The notes beneath the pieces were generated by a model. It worked only from the letters and a program-made list of their open reading frames with translations, was not told the DNA's origin and searched no databases. This document shows positions 52,972 through 64,000 of a stretch of 64,000 nucleotides of DNA, piece after piece (within the stretch, counting starts at the first letter, position 1; every line of letters starts with the position of its first letter). The DNA is from Streptomyces sp. HPF1205 (GTDB lineage: Bacteria; Actinomycetota; Actinomycetes; Streptomycetales; Streptomycetaceae). The position numbers and the translations under genes are program-made. The stretch covers positions 248,001 to 312,000 of the forward strand of contig NZ_JAINVH010000002.1 of the NCBI RefSeq assembly GCF_020400825.1. The letters run 5' to 3'.

Positions 52972-55439
52972 TCAGCTCGACGCCGAGGCCGCCGCCTTCG
53001 GGGCGGTCAGGTCGTAGACCGTCGTGCCGCCGATGGTCCTGGCGGTGAAGGTCGACGCGACCCAGGAGGCGATCTGCGAGGAGGCGTTGGAGCCGCCCAT
53101 CTGGTTCATGCCGCCGCCGAAGCCCCCGCCGAAGCCGCCGCCTCCACCGCCGATGAAGTAGTGGATGCGGCCGTCCGCCACGTACTGCTTGAACCGCGCC
53201 AGGGTCGGCGAGGGATCGCTGCCGTTGAAGCCGCCGACGGACATGACGGGCTTGCGGGTGGCGAGCTGGTAGCCGGCCTGGTTCTGGGAGCCGACGGCCG
53301 CCGCGACCCAGGTGTACTTGTCCGCGTCGGCGAGCAGCGCGGCCTTCAGCGCCGAGCTCACCTGGGCGCCGTCCAGCAGACCGCCCATGCCGCCGCCTCC
53401 TCCCGCGCCGGGCCGGAAAGTGCCGCGGCCACCGGTGCCGGCGTGGCCGTTCTGGCTGCTGTTCCGCCCGCCGTTCTGCCCGCTTCCCTGACTGCCGCCC
53501 TGGCCGTTCCGGCCCGTGCCGCCGCCCGGGAACCCGGGGAAGCCGTTCTGCCCCTGGCCGCCGGGGCCATTGGGGCCGCCGGGGAAGTTCGGGAAGCCGC
53601 CCTGGCCGCGGGTACCGGTCGGCGGGGTGCCGCCGCGGCCGCCGAAGCCGCCGCGCGGGCCGCCGCCCCCGCCGAAACCGCCGCCCGCGACGGCCGGACC
53701 GGCCGTCACGATCGAGCCGTGGTGGCCCGTGCCGACCGTGTCCAGGGTGTAGCCGACGGGCCCGCCGAGCACCGCGGCCAGACCCACGCCGGCCGAGACG
53801 ACGCCGAGCCTCGCGCCGACGCGGCCCGCCGAGGCGGGGCCCGCGGACGACAGGCCGGGCAGGGCGCCCGCCAGGAAGCCGGCAGCGGCGGCGACGCCCG
53901 CCGCCACGACGGCGACCCGCAGCCATGGGTGCCAGGACGAGGAGCGGTCGAGCAGTTGGTACGACCAGACGGCCGTGCCCAGGACGGTGGCCGCGAGGAC
54001 CGCGGCCGCCGCTATGTGGCCGCGCCGCCGCCACAGCAGGCTCGCACCCATGGCGACGAGCGCGGCGATGTAGGGGGCGAGGGCGATGTTGTAGTACTGG
54101 TGGAAGATCCCGGACATGAAGCTGAAGGTCGCGAAGGTCATCAGCAGGGCGCCGCCCCACACCAGGAACGCGGCGCGCGCGGTGTCCGTACGCGCCGCCC
54201 GGCGGGTGATCCACAGTCCGGCGAGCAGCAGGACGAACGCGGCCGGCAGCAGCCACGCGATCTGACCGCCCATGTCGGCGTCGAACAGCCGGGTGATGCC
54301 GGTCCTGCCCCACATGCCGCCCCCGCCTCCGCCGCCGCGCGGGCCGCCTCCGCCGACGCTGCCGGTCTCGTTGCCGGTGATCCGGCCGAAGCCGTTGTAG
54401 CCGAACGTCAGCGACAGGAAGCTGTTGTCCTGCGAGCCGCCGATGTACGGGCGGGAGGACGCGGGCCACAGTTCGACGATCGCCACCCACCAGCCGCCGG
54501 CCAGCAGCATGGCGCCGCCCGCGTAAAGCAGGTGGAGCAGGCGGCGGGGCAGCCGGGCGGGCGCGCACACGGCGTACACGAGCGCGAGGGGCGGCAGGAT
54601 CAGCCACGCCTGGAGGGTCTTGGTCAGGAAGGCGAAGCCGAAGGTGACGCCCGCGAGCACCAGCCACTTGGCCCTGGCGTCCTCCAGCGCGCGCAGCACG
54701 AGGTGGACGGCCACCACCATGAGCAGGGCCAGCAGCGCGTCGGGGTTGTTGAAGCGGAACATCAGGGCGGCGACCGGGGTCAGGGCGAGCACCGCGCCCG
54801 CCAGCAGGCCGGCGCCCGCGCCGAACCGGCGCCGTACGGCCGCGTACAGCACGCCCACCGTGGCCACGCCCATCAGCGCCTCCGGCAGCAGGATCTGCCA
54901 GGAGCCGAGGCCGAAGAGCCGGACGGACAGGGCCATCGGCCACAGCGCGGCCGGGGGCTTGTCCACGGTGATGGAGTTCGCCGCGTCGGAGGAGCCGAAG
55001 AAGAACGCCTTCCAGCTCTCGCTGCCCGCCTGGACGGCCGCGGAGTAGAAGGAGTTGGCGTAGCCGGAGGAGCTGAGGTTCCAGACGTAGAGCACGAGGG
55101 TGCCCAGGAGCAGGGCGAGCAGGGCCGGCCGCGCCCACGCCGGGTCGTCGGTCCGGCCGCGCCACAGGCGGTGGACCGGGCCGGCGGTACCGGTGTACGA
55201 GCCGCCGTCGGCCGCCGACTCGGACGCGGGCTCGGGCGACACCGGACGGGAGAAGTCGGGGACGGCGGCCGGGCCCCCGGGTGCCACGCCGGTGGCGGGC
55301 GCGGACGCTGGCGCGGGCACCGGCAGGGCGCCCGCGGCCGGGACCACGGAGGAGCCGGCCGGCCGCTCCTGCGGCGGGCCCGCCGTGGGGCCGCCGTCCG
55401 GCGGGGCGCCCCGCACCGGCCTCGGGGGGCCCTTGGGTC
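52972..55439 (-). CDS. GT39-type membrane glycosyltransferase, 5' end lost in the poly-G tract
   Basis: About 820 residues are readable. A disordered N-terminal region (Pro/Ala/Gly-rich) precedes some 10 or more membrane helices. ITVDKPPAALWPMALSVRLFG is the hallmark of the ArnT/YkcB-like group, and ANSFYSAAVQAGSESWKAFFFGSSD is also typical. A Gly-rich segment and a C-terminal extracytoplasmic domain follow (YTWVAAAVGSQNQAGYQLAT..MSVGGFNGSDPSPTLARF). These enzymes move sugars from polyprenyl-phosphate to an outside acceptor. No start codon is found: the frame runs into the G tract. A GTG at 55416 is the last start before it but may not be the real one. Confidence 0.85.
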
Positions 55440-55666
<227 letters not shown>

Positions 55667-55671
55667 GTGGG

Positions 55672-55932
55672 TCACTTGGTGTTCCGCTTTCCGGTCCCGT
55701 ACCGGCGCTGGAACCGCTCGACGCGGCCCGCCGTGTCCAGCACGCGCTGGTTGCCGGTGTAGAACGGGTGGCTGGCGGAGGAGATCTCCACGTCGATGAC
55801 GGGGTAGGTGTTCCCGTCCTCCCACTCGATGGTCTTGTCGCTGGTGGCCGTCGAACGGGTCAGGAAGGCGAAGTCGCCCGCCCGGTCCCGGTAGACGACG
55901 GGTTGGTACTCGGGGTGGATGCCAGGCTTCAT
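55672..55932 (-). CDS. rpmE2: Ribosomal protein L31 type B (zinc-independent paralogue)
   Basis: 86 residues: [23 protein letters not shown], the type B form. It lacks the CxxC zinc motifs. Such paralogues replace zinc-binding L31 when zinc is scarce. It begins 5 nt after the rpmG stop, so the two form an operon. The stop codon lies 5 bases from the poly-G tract. Confidence 0.95.
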   Translation of the reverse strand: MKPGIHPEYQPVVYRDRAGDFAFLTRSTATSDKTIEWEDGNTYPVIDVEISSASHPFYTGNQRVLDTAGRVERFQRRYGTGKRNTK

Positions 55933-55937
55933 GACGC

Positions 55938-56102
55938 TCAGCGCTCCTCTCGGAACTCTACGTGCCGCCCTGCCTGCGGGTCGTACTTACGCAGAGTAAG
56001 ACGATCCGGGTCGTTCCGGCGGCTCTTGCGGGTCACGTAGGTGTAGCCCGTGCCCGCGGTGGACCGGAGCTTGATGATGGGACGGAGGTCGTTGCGTGCC
56101 AT
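55938..56102 (-). CDS. rpmG: Ribosomal protein L33 (zinc-independent paralogue)
   Basis: 54 residues: [35 protein letters not shown] and [16 protein letters not shown]. The cysteine pairs of zinc-binding L33 are absent. With rpmE2 it forms a zinc-sparing ribosomal pair, usually under Zur control in streptomycetes. Confidence 0.95.
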   Translation of the reverse strand: MARNDLRPIIKLRSTAGTGYTYVTRKSRRNDPDRLTLRKYDPQAGRHVEFREER

Positions 56103-56124
56103 GTACCCCTCAGCAATACGGGAG

Positions 56125-56139
56125 CGGTTTTCATTTCCG
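56125..56139. promoter_or_regulatory. Possible Zur box upstream of rpmG-rpmE2
   Basis: CGGTTTTCATTTCCG is a 15-bp, imperfectly symmetric, AT-rich element about 22 nt before the rpmG start, in the usual place for a Zur site (the minus strand reads ATGAAAAC). The match to the known TGAAAATGATTTTCA-type box is partial. Confidence 0.5.
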
Positions 56140-56207
56140 AGTGTGGGGTGGCGCGGATCACACGGGCGGGCGCGCCTCGCTTGCAGGCCGCGTTGGCCGC
56201 CCGCCGG

Positions 56208-56236
56208 CCCGCCCGCCCGCCCGCCCGTCCGTCCGT
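56208..56236. repeat. Tetranucleotide (CCCG) repeat
   Basis: A run of CCCG units, then GTCC units, lies between the ArsR-type gene stop and the rpmG promoter. It is a simple repeat with likely length variation. Confidence 0.75.
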
Positions 56237-57078
56237 CAGGGGTCCAGGGCGAGGGCGGACGCCTCGATGCCCAGGGCGGCTCGCAGTTCGCGGACGCCGA
56301 GGGGAGTGACCCTGACCGCGCGGCCGGTGCCGACACGGGTGGCCCAGCGGCGGGCGAGGACCAGGCGGCACAGTTCCGCGCCGGCGGTGCCCGCGAGGTG
56401 GGGGCGGCGTTCGGTCCAGTCCAGGCACGGGCGGGCCAGGGGGCGGCGGGAGGACGGGAGGCGCAGGTCGGCGCCGAGACCGGTGAGCCAGGCCACGCCC
56501 TCCTCGGTGAGGGCGAAGCCGGTGTCCTGGCGCAGCAGGTCCCGGTCGGTCATGGCGTCGGTGAGGGCGACGCCGAGGCGGCCGGCCAGGTGGTCGTAGC
56601 AGGTGCGGCCGCGGGCCATCGCGCGGCCCGCGCTGTGCGCGCGAAGACCGCCCGCCCGGGATGTCACGGCGGCGGGGCCGGCCGCCCTGCCGGCCAGGTC
56701 CTCCACCAGCCGGGCCACCTCGGGGTCGGCGAACCGCACGTAGGTGTGCCGGCCCTGGCGCTCGCGCGCGAGCAGCCCGCCGTCCACCAGCCGCTTCATG
56801 TGCTCGCTCATCGTGGAGGGCGCGACCCCGCAGTGCCGGGCCAGTTCGCCGCCGGTCCAGGCCCGCCCGTCGAGCAGGGCCAGGCACACGGCGGCGCGGG
56901 TGCCCTCGGCGAGCAGCGCCGCCAGTTCGGCCATCCGCTCCGCGGGGTTCACGCGCGCCCCGCCCGGGGTGTTCGAGGCCGGGCCCGCAGTGCGCGTCGC
57001 CGTGCGGGGGACGTCCGGGGCGTCCGAGGTGTCGGCGTGGTCCGGGGTGTCCGATGGGTTCGGGGTGTGCCGGGTCAT
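56236..57078 (-). CDS. ArsR-type helix-turn-helix regulator
   Basis: 280 residues from ATG ([12 protein letters not shown]). The first 45 residues are low-complexity (DTPD, DTSD, DAPD units). The winged helix is [67 protein letters not shown]. The rest (about 115-280) is a helical domain with [25 protein letters not shown] and another winged-helix-like end. This two-part layout is common in streptomycete regulators. No effector is known. A GTG start at [14 protein letters not shown] is possible. Confidence 0.88.
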   Translation of the reverse strand: MTRHTPNPSDTPDHADTSDAPDVPRTATRTAGPASNTPGGARVNPAERMAELAALLAEGTRAAVCLALLDGRAWTGGELARHCGVAPSTMSEHMKRLVDGGLLARERQGRHTYVRFADPEVARLVEDLAGRAAGPAAVTSRAGGLRAHSAGRAMARGRTCYDHLAGRLGVALTDAMTDRDLLRQDTGFALTEEGVAWLTGLGADLRLPSSRRPLARPCLDWTERRPHLAGTAGAELCRLVLARRWATRVGTGRAVRVTPLGVRELRAALGIEASALALDP

Positions 57079-57198
57079 GCCACCATCGTCGCCCACGGAC
57101 GTTTCGGCCCGGGCCGAACGATGCCCGGACGGCGAGGGCGGCCGGGGCGGGGCCGGAAGGCGGCCGGGGCGGGCCGGGGGGCGGCCGGGGGGCGCCGA

Positions 57199-57564
57199 CT
57201 ACACCGGTTCCGGCAGCTCCACCCGGTCGGCGGCCGGGGCGATCCTCGGCTCCCGCGGGACGTAACTGCCGGACGCGCCGCCGTGCCCGCGGTGGACCAG
57301 CAGCCCGTTCACCGGGTCGGGCACCGCGTCGAGGGCCGCCCGGGTGCCGGGCAGGTCCCGCCAGGCGAGCCAGGCGCGCTCCTCGTGGAACGCCACTTCG
57401 AGCACCACACCCCAGCTGTGCTCGAACCACTTCCAGGACGCCGCCCCGTTGGTGACCAGCGACTCGGCGAGAGCCTGCGCGTGGGCGTCCCGCCATGCCG
57501 TGGCCGAGGTGTGCGCGTGCTCGGCGTCCAGAATCTCGATCGACCACCAGTCAGCAGCCTGCAT
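57199..57564 (-). CDS. Hypothetical cytoplasmic protein
   Basis: 121 residues: MQAADWWSIEILDAEHAHTSATAWRDAHAQAL, WKWFEHSWGVVLEVAFHEERAWLAWRDLPGTRAALDAVPDPVNGLLVHRGHGG. It is rich in Trp and His and looks conserved in streptomycetes; no family name was recognised. The ATG at 57564 was chosen; an ATG at 57636 adds 24 residues. It ends 121 nt from the ArsR-type gene, and both face the same way. Confidence 0.6.
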   Translation of the reverse strand: MQAADWWSIEILDAEHAHTSATAWRDAHAQALAESLVTNGAASWKWFEHSWGVVLEVAFHEERAWLAWRDLPGTRAALDAVPDPVNGLLVHRGHGGASGSYVPREPRIAPAADRVELPEPV

Positions 57565-57671
57565 ATCTCGACGATAGACATGCGGCAAGGGGGCCGGAAG
57601 GGGTTCGGACCCGGTACGGAATGATCGTTTTTTCATGACCTTGTCCGTCTCGGCCCGCGCCTGGCGCCGCG

Positions 57672-58553
57672 TCAGGTACGCGGCCCCGGGCCGAGCGCCG
57701 CCTCGGCGGCCGCCAGGATCTCGGTCACCCGCAGCCCGAAGCGGGCGTCGCACGGGTGCGGACCGCCCGCGATGAGGGCGTCCACCGCGCGGCCCAGGGC
57801 CTGCGGCACCTGTCCGCTGAGGTTGCCGGGGAACTCCACCCTGCCGTGCGCGCCGCGGAATTCGACGCTCACCCCGGCGGCCGCCGGTGGCGCCTGGAGG
57901 GTCAGGGCGGCCGTGCTCGACGCGCCGCTGTCATGGCGCAGCGTCAGGTGGACCAGGTCGCCGGGACCGGCCGCCGCGTGCACCTCGACGGCGTCGCCCA
58001 GCACCGGCAGCAGCACCGACAGCGCGTGCGGGCCCACGTCCCACAGGCCGCCCTTCTCCCGGCGCCACGGCGAGTCGGCGTACGGGCTGGCGTCCGCGCT
58101 GAACACCGCGCTGTACCAGTCGGCCCGGCCGGTGAACCAGTCACCGGCCGCCGCCTGCCGCTCGATCCAGGCGGCCGTGCCCGGGTCGAAGCGCAGGGTG
58201 AAGAAGACGACGGACGCGACCTGGGCGGCGGCCACGGCGTCGGCCACCGCGCGGGCGTCGGCGACGCTGTCCGCCAGCGGCTTGTCCAGCAGCAGGTGCC
58301 GCCCCGCCTTCGCCGCGCGCAGCGCGAACCGGGCCTGGAAGTACGGCGGCAGCGCGATCGCCACCGCGTCGACGTCGGCGATGAGCGCGTCGGCGTCCTC
58401 GTACGCCCGCGTGCCGAACTCGGTCGCGAGCCGGCCGGCCACCTCGGGCCTGCGGCCCCACACCCCGGCGAAGTCCACGCCGGGGTGCGCGGCGAGCGCC
58501 GGGCCGTGCGTGCGCCACGCCCACGGGCCGGTGCCGAGGAGCCCGAACCGCAT
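57672..58553 (-). CDS. Gfo/Idh/MocA family oxidoreductase
   Basis: 293 residues. The Rossmann motif GLLGTGPWAWRTHGPAL opens the protein, followed by the usual LLDKPLADS with the conserved EKP/DKP lysine, and a C-terminal alpha/beta domain with WRREKGGLWDVGPHALSVLLPVLG. These enzymes oxidise or reduce sugars and inositols with NAD(P). The substrate is unknown. The gene lies 7 nt downstream of the next (58561), so the two form an operon. Confidence 0.9.
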   Translation of the reverse strand: MRFGLLGTGPWAWRTHGPALAAHPGVDFAGVWGRRPEVAGRLATEFGTRAYEDADALIADVDAVAIALPPYFQARFALRAAKAGRHLLLDKPLADSVADARAVADAVAAAQVASVVFFTLRFDPGTAAWIERQAAAGDWFTGRADWYSAVFSADASPYADSPWRREKGGLWDVGPHALSVLLPVLGDAVEVHAAAGPGDLVHLTLRHDSGASSTAALTLQAPPAAAGVSVEFRGAHGRVEFPGNLSGQVPQALGRAVDALIAGGPHPCDARFGLRVTEILAAAEAALGPGPRT

Positions 58554-58560
58554 GGCCGCC

Positions 58561-58974
58561 TCAGTCCTTCCGCGGCTCTACGTGGCTGACGTAGCCGACC
58601 GGGTCGATCTCGCGCACCTCCACCGACAGGTACGTCTCGTAGTCCGCGGCGGGCGGCAGATACGTGCGCAGCACGTCCAGCGCCGCCTGGCTCAGCCGGG
58701 CCTTGACCTCGTCGGTGCGGCCCGCCTTGATCGCGATCTCCACGTGGACGGCCTGCTTCGCGCCCTCCTCCTCGCCGGCGATGACCCACGCGGAGCCCTC
58801 GCCCGAAGGGAAGTGGACCCTGCACCCCTCCAGGCGCCCGTCGGCGATCGTGACGACGGCGTCCTGGAGCTGCGCGGCCAGTTCCAGGAGCGGCCGGCCC
58901 TCGCCCGAGTCGGCCGGGTTGATCGAGTTGATCGAGTTGATCCCGTCGCTGAACCTTACGGTGATGTGCGGCAT
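58561..58974 (-). CDS. 5-carboxymethyl-2-hydroxymuconate isomerase-like (tautomerase fold)
   Basis: 137 residues starting MPHITVRFSDG, with the catalytic Pro2 of the tautomerase superfamily. HVEIAIKAGRTDEVKARLSQAALDVL and YLSVEVREIDP are typical of the CHMI group. A small insert, INSINSIN, is encoded by a 9-bp tandem repeat (GATCGAGTT on the + strand, 58920-58941). The true substrate need not be homoprotocatechuate-derived. It lies upstream of the oxidoreductase gene. Confidence 0.8.
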   Translation of the reverse strand: MPHITVRFSDGINSINSINPADSGEGRPLLELAAQLQDAVVTIADGRLEGCRVHFPSGEGSAWVIAGEEEGAKQAVHVEIAIKAGRTDEVKARLSQAALDVLRTYLPPAADYETYLSVEVREIDPVGYVSHVEPRKD

Positions 58975-59056
58975 GCCCGCAGCCTAGTGCCGTGACCGCG
59001 GCGGCGGCACGCCGGTTCCGTACGGTACGGCCGGGGCTCCTGTGGCGTAGTCGCTG

Positions 59057-59086
59057 GTCACGAGGCCTCGTTCACATTGGGTTAAC
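59057..59086 (+). promoter_or_regulatory. Possible GlnR site upstream of glnII
   Basis: GTCAC (59057-59061), TTCAC (59071-59075) and TTAAC (59082-59086) are spaced like the half sites of a GlnR box (gTnAC-n6-GaAAC); TTCAC and TTAAC are 6 nt apart. glnII is a known GlnR target in Streptomyces. Confidence 0.5.
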
Positions 59087-59199
59087 ACAAGGGCAATGGT
59101 CGGGAAATCGTCGCTTGCGACCCTGCGATCGGCCCGATCAGCGCTGCTCGGCCGGCACCCGCGACCCCACGTTTCCGCGCAATGAAGGATGGCGTCACC

Positions 59200-60222
59200 G
59201 TGACCTACAAGGCCGAGTACATCTGGATAGACGGCACCAAGCCGACCGCCAAGCTGCGCTCCAAGACGAAGATCATCACCGGCGGCGGCGCGGACCTGCC
59301 GGTCTGGGGCTTCGACGGGTCCAGCACCAGCCAGGCCGAGGGCCACGCCTCCGACCGGGTCCTGAAGCCGGTCGCCTCCTACCCCGACCCGATCCGCGGC
59401 GGCGACAACCTCCTCGTGCTGTGCGAGGTGCTGGACATCGACGGCACCCCGCACGAGTCCAACACCCGCGCCGCGCTGCGCGAGGTCGCCGAGCGGTACG
59501 CGGCGCAGGAGTCGCTGTTCGGCATCGAGCAGGAGTACACCTTCTTCAAGGGCGCGCGCCCGCTGGGCTTCCCCGAGGGCGGCTTCCCCGCCCCGCAGGG
59601 CGGCTACTACTGCGGGGTGGGCGCCGACGAGATCTTCGGCCGCGAGGTCGTCGAGAAGCACCTCGACAACTGCCTGGCCGCGGGCCTGTCCATCTCCGGC
59701 ATCAACGCCGAGGTCATGCCGGGCCAGTGGGAGTTCCAGGTCGGCCCGCTGTCGCCGCTTGAGGTCGCCGACCAGCTCTGGGTGGCCCGCTGGCTGCTGT
59801 ACCGCACCGCCGAGGAGTTCGGCGTCTCCGCCACCCTCGACCCCAAGCCGGTCAAGGGCGACTGGAACGGCGCGGGCGCGCACACCAACTTCTCCACCAA
59901 GGCGATGCGCGAGGACTACAAGGCAATCATCGAGGCCGCCGAGGCGCTCGGCCGCGACGACAAGCCGCTGGAGCACATCAGGAACTACGGGGCCGGCGTC
60001 GAGTCCCGCCTGACGGGCGCGCACGAGACCGCGCCCTGGAACAAGTACAGCTACGGCGTCTCCGACCGCGGCGCCTCGGTCCGCATCCCGTGGCAGGTCG
60101 AGGTGGACCGGAAGGGCTACATCGAGGACCGTCGCCCGAACGCGAACGTCGACCCGTACGTGGTCACCCGCCTGATCGTGGACACCTGCGCGAGCGCGCT
60201 GGAGAAGGCCGGCCTGGTCTGA
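59200..60222 (+). CDS. glnII: Glutamine synthetase type II (GlnII)
   Basis: 340 residues from GTG (VTYKAEYIWIDGTKPTAKLRSKTKI), the eukaryotic-type glutamine synthetase. Visible landmarks are LPVWGFDGSSTSQAEG, FGIEQEYTFF, GINAEVMPGQWEFQVGP and KPVKGDWNGAGAHTNFSTKAMR. It forms glutamine from glutamate and ammonia with ATP and is found in streptomycetes next to type I GlnA. It lacks the adenylylation tyrosine of GlnA. AAGGA lies 10 nt before the GTG; an ATG at 59182 adds 6 residues. Confidence 0.95.
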   Translation: MTYKAEYIWIDGTKPTAKLRSKTKIITGGGADLPVWGFDGSSTSQAEGHASDRVLKPVASYPDPIRGGDNLLVLCEVLDIDGTPHESNTRAALREVAERYAAQESLFGIEQEYTFFKGARPLGFPEGGFPAPQGGYYCGVGADEIFGREVVEKHLDNCLAAGLSISGINAEVMPGQWEFQVGPLSPLEVADQLWVARWLLYRTAEEFGVSATLDPKPVKGDWNGAGAHTNFSTKAMREDYKAIIEAAEALGRDDKPLEHIRNYGAGVESRLTGAHETAPWNKYSYGVSDRGASVRIPWQVEVDRKGYIEDRRPNANVDPYVVTRLIVDTCASALEKAGLV

Positions 60223-60243
60223 GCGCGGCACCGCGAACCGGTA

Positions 60244-60283
60244 CGGGAGGGCGCCCGGCGGACTGCCGCCGGGCGCCTTCCCG
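60244..60283. terminator. Bidirectional terminator after glnII
   Basis: CGGGAGGGCGCCCGGCGG (60244-60261) pairs with 60266-60283 in 17 of 18 positions with one G-T wobble and a 4-nt loop (ACTG). It separates the convergent glnII and pullulanase genes. Confidence 0.9.
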
Positions 60284-60297
60284 TCGCTCGCGCGGGG

Positions 60298-64000
<3,703 letters not shown>

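Noticed and set aside
54300..54370. Frameshift in GT39 at Gly-rich segment
   Set aside because: The GGGGPRGGGGGGGMWG stretch stays in frame and similar Gly-rich loops are usual in this enzyme family.

Overview
The window is chromosomal DNA of a streptomycete or a close relative. It is very GC-rich, uses GTG and TTG starts freely, and many genes overlap by 4 bp (ATGA or GTGA). Family markers agree: a DUF3662/FHA protein, a bacterial proteasome activator, PASTA-type kinases, F420-type oxidoreductases, DUF397 and DUF5819-HTTM proteins, and a GlnII-type glutamine synthetase. Several genes carry a TANNNT -10 hexamer 6-7 nt before the start codon, which suggests leaderless mRNAs.

Layout. 1-9.5 kb: 5' end of fhaA, tRNA-Leu(CAG), a PadR/membrane protein pair, terD, azoreductase/HxlR, MarR, a large PAS-GAF-phosphatase-ATPase regulator and a J-domain protein. 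9.6-21.9 kb: a rhodanese, then phenylacetate catabolism, with paaABCDE on the minus strand, paaN on the minus strand, and a 3-hydroxyacyl-CoA dehydrogenase, a PaaR-like TetR regulator and a lipoprotein on the plus strand. A DUF5819-HTTM pair and a SpoU methyltransferase lie between the two paa blocks. 21.9-26.2 kb: an Lrp regulator divergent from a branched-chain 2-oxoacid dehydrogenase operon (E1a, E1b, E2). 26.4-32.6 kb: molybdenum cofactor genes (mobA-like, DUF6457, moeA), a quinone oxidoreductase, a Pro-rich surface protein and Bpa. 32.6-37.6 kb: two divergent Ser/Thr kinases and an APH-type phosphotransferase. 38.2-43 kb: a second branched-chain dehydrogenase operon and an LLM oxidoreductase. 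43-49.3 kb is accessory: a VapC fragment, an ArsR-like regulator with a long dyad operator, a Cys-patterned Ig-repeat protein, and an ATPase/XRE/DUF397 signalling group. 49.3-64 kb: a GH43 xylosidase, an arginase-like protein with altered metal ligands, a PPOX protein, a GT39 glycosyltransferase cut off by a poly-G tract, zinc-independent rpmG-rpmE2, an ArsR-type regulator, a Gfo/Idh/MocA oxidoreductase, a tautomerase-like protein, glnII and the C-terminal two thirds of an amylopullulanase.

Most notable is an operator of the form ACCGA-N4-TCGGT that occurs three times: before paaA, between paaN and the dehydrogenase/paaR operon, and before the first bkd operon. This suggests that the TetR regulator at 20470 links phenylacetate and branched-chain acyl-CoA catabolism. 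The G-homopolymer tract at 55440-55666 is probably an assembly or base-calling artefact and removes the start of the GT39 gene. No CRISPR array, complete insertion sequence or prophage was seen.
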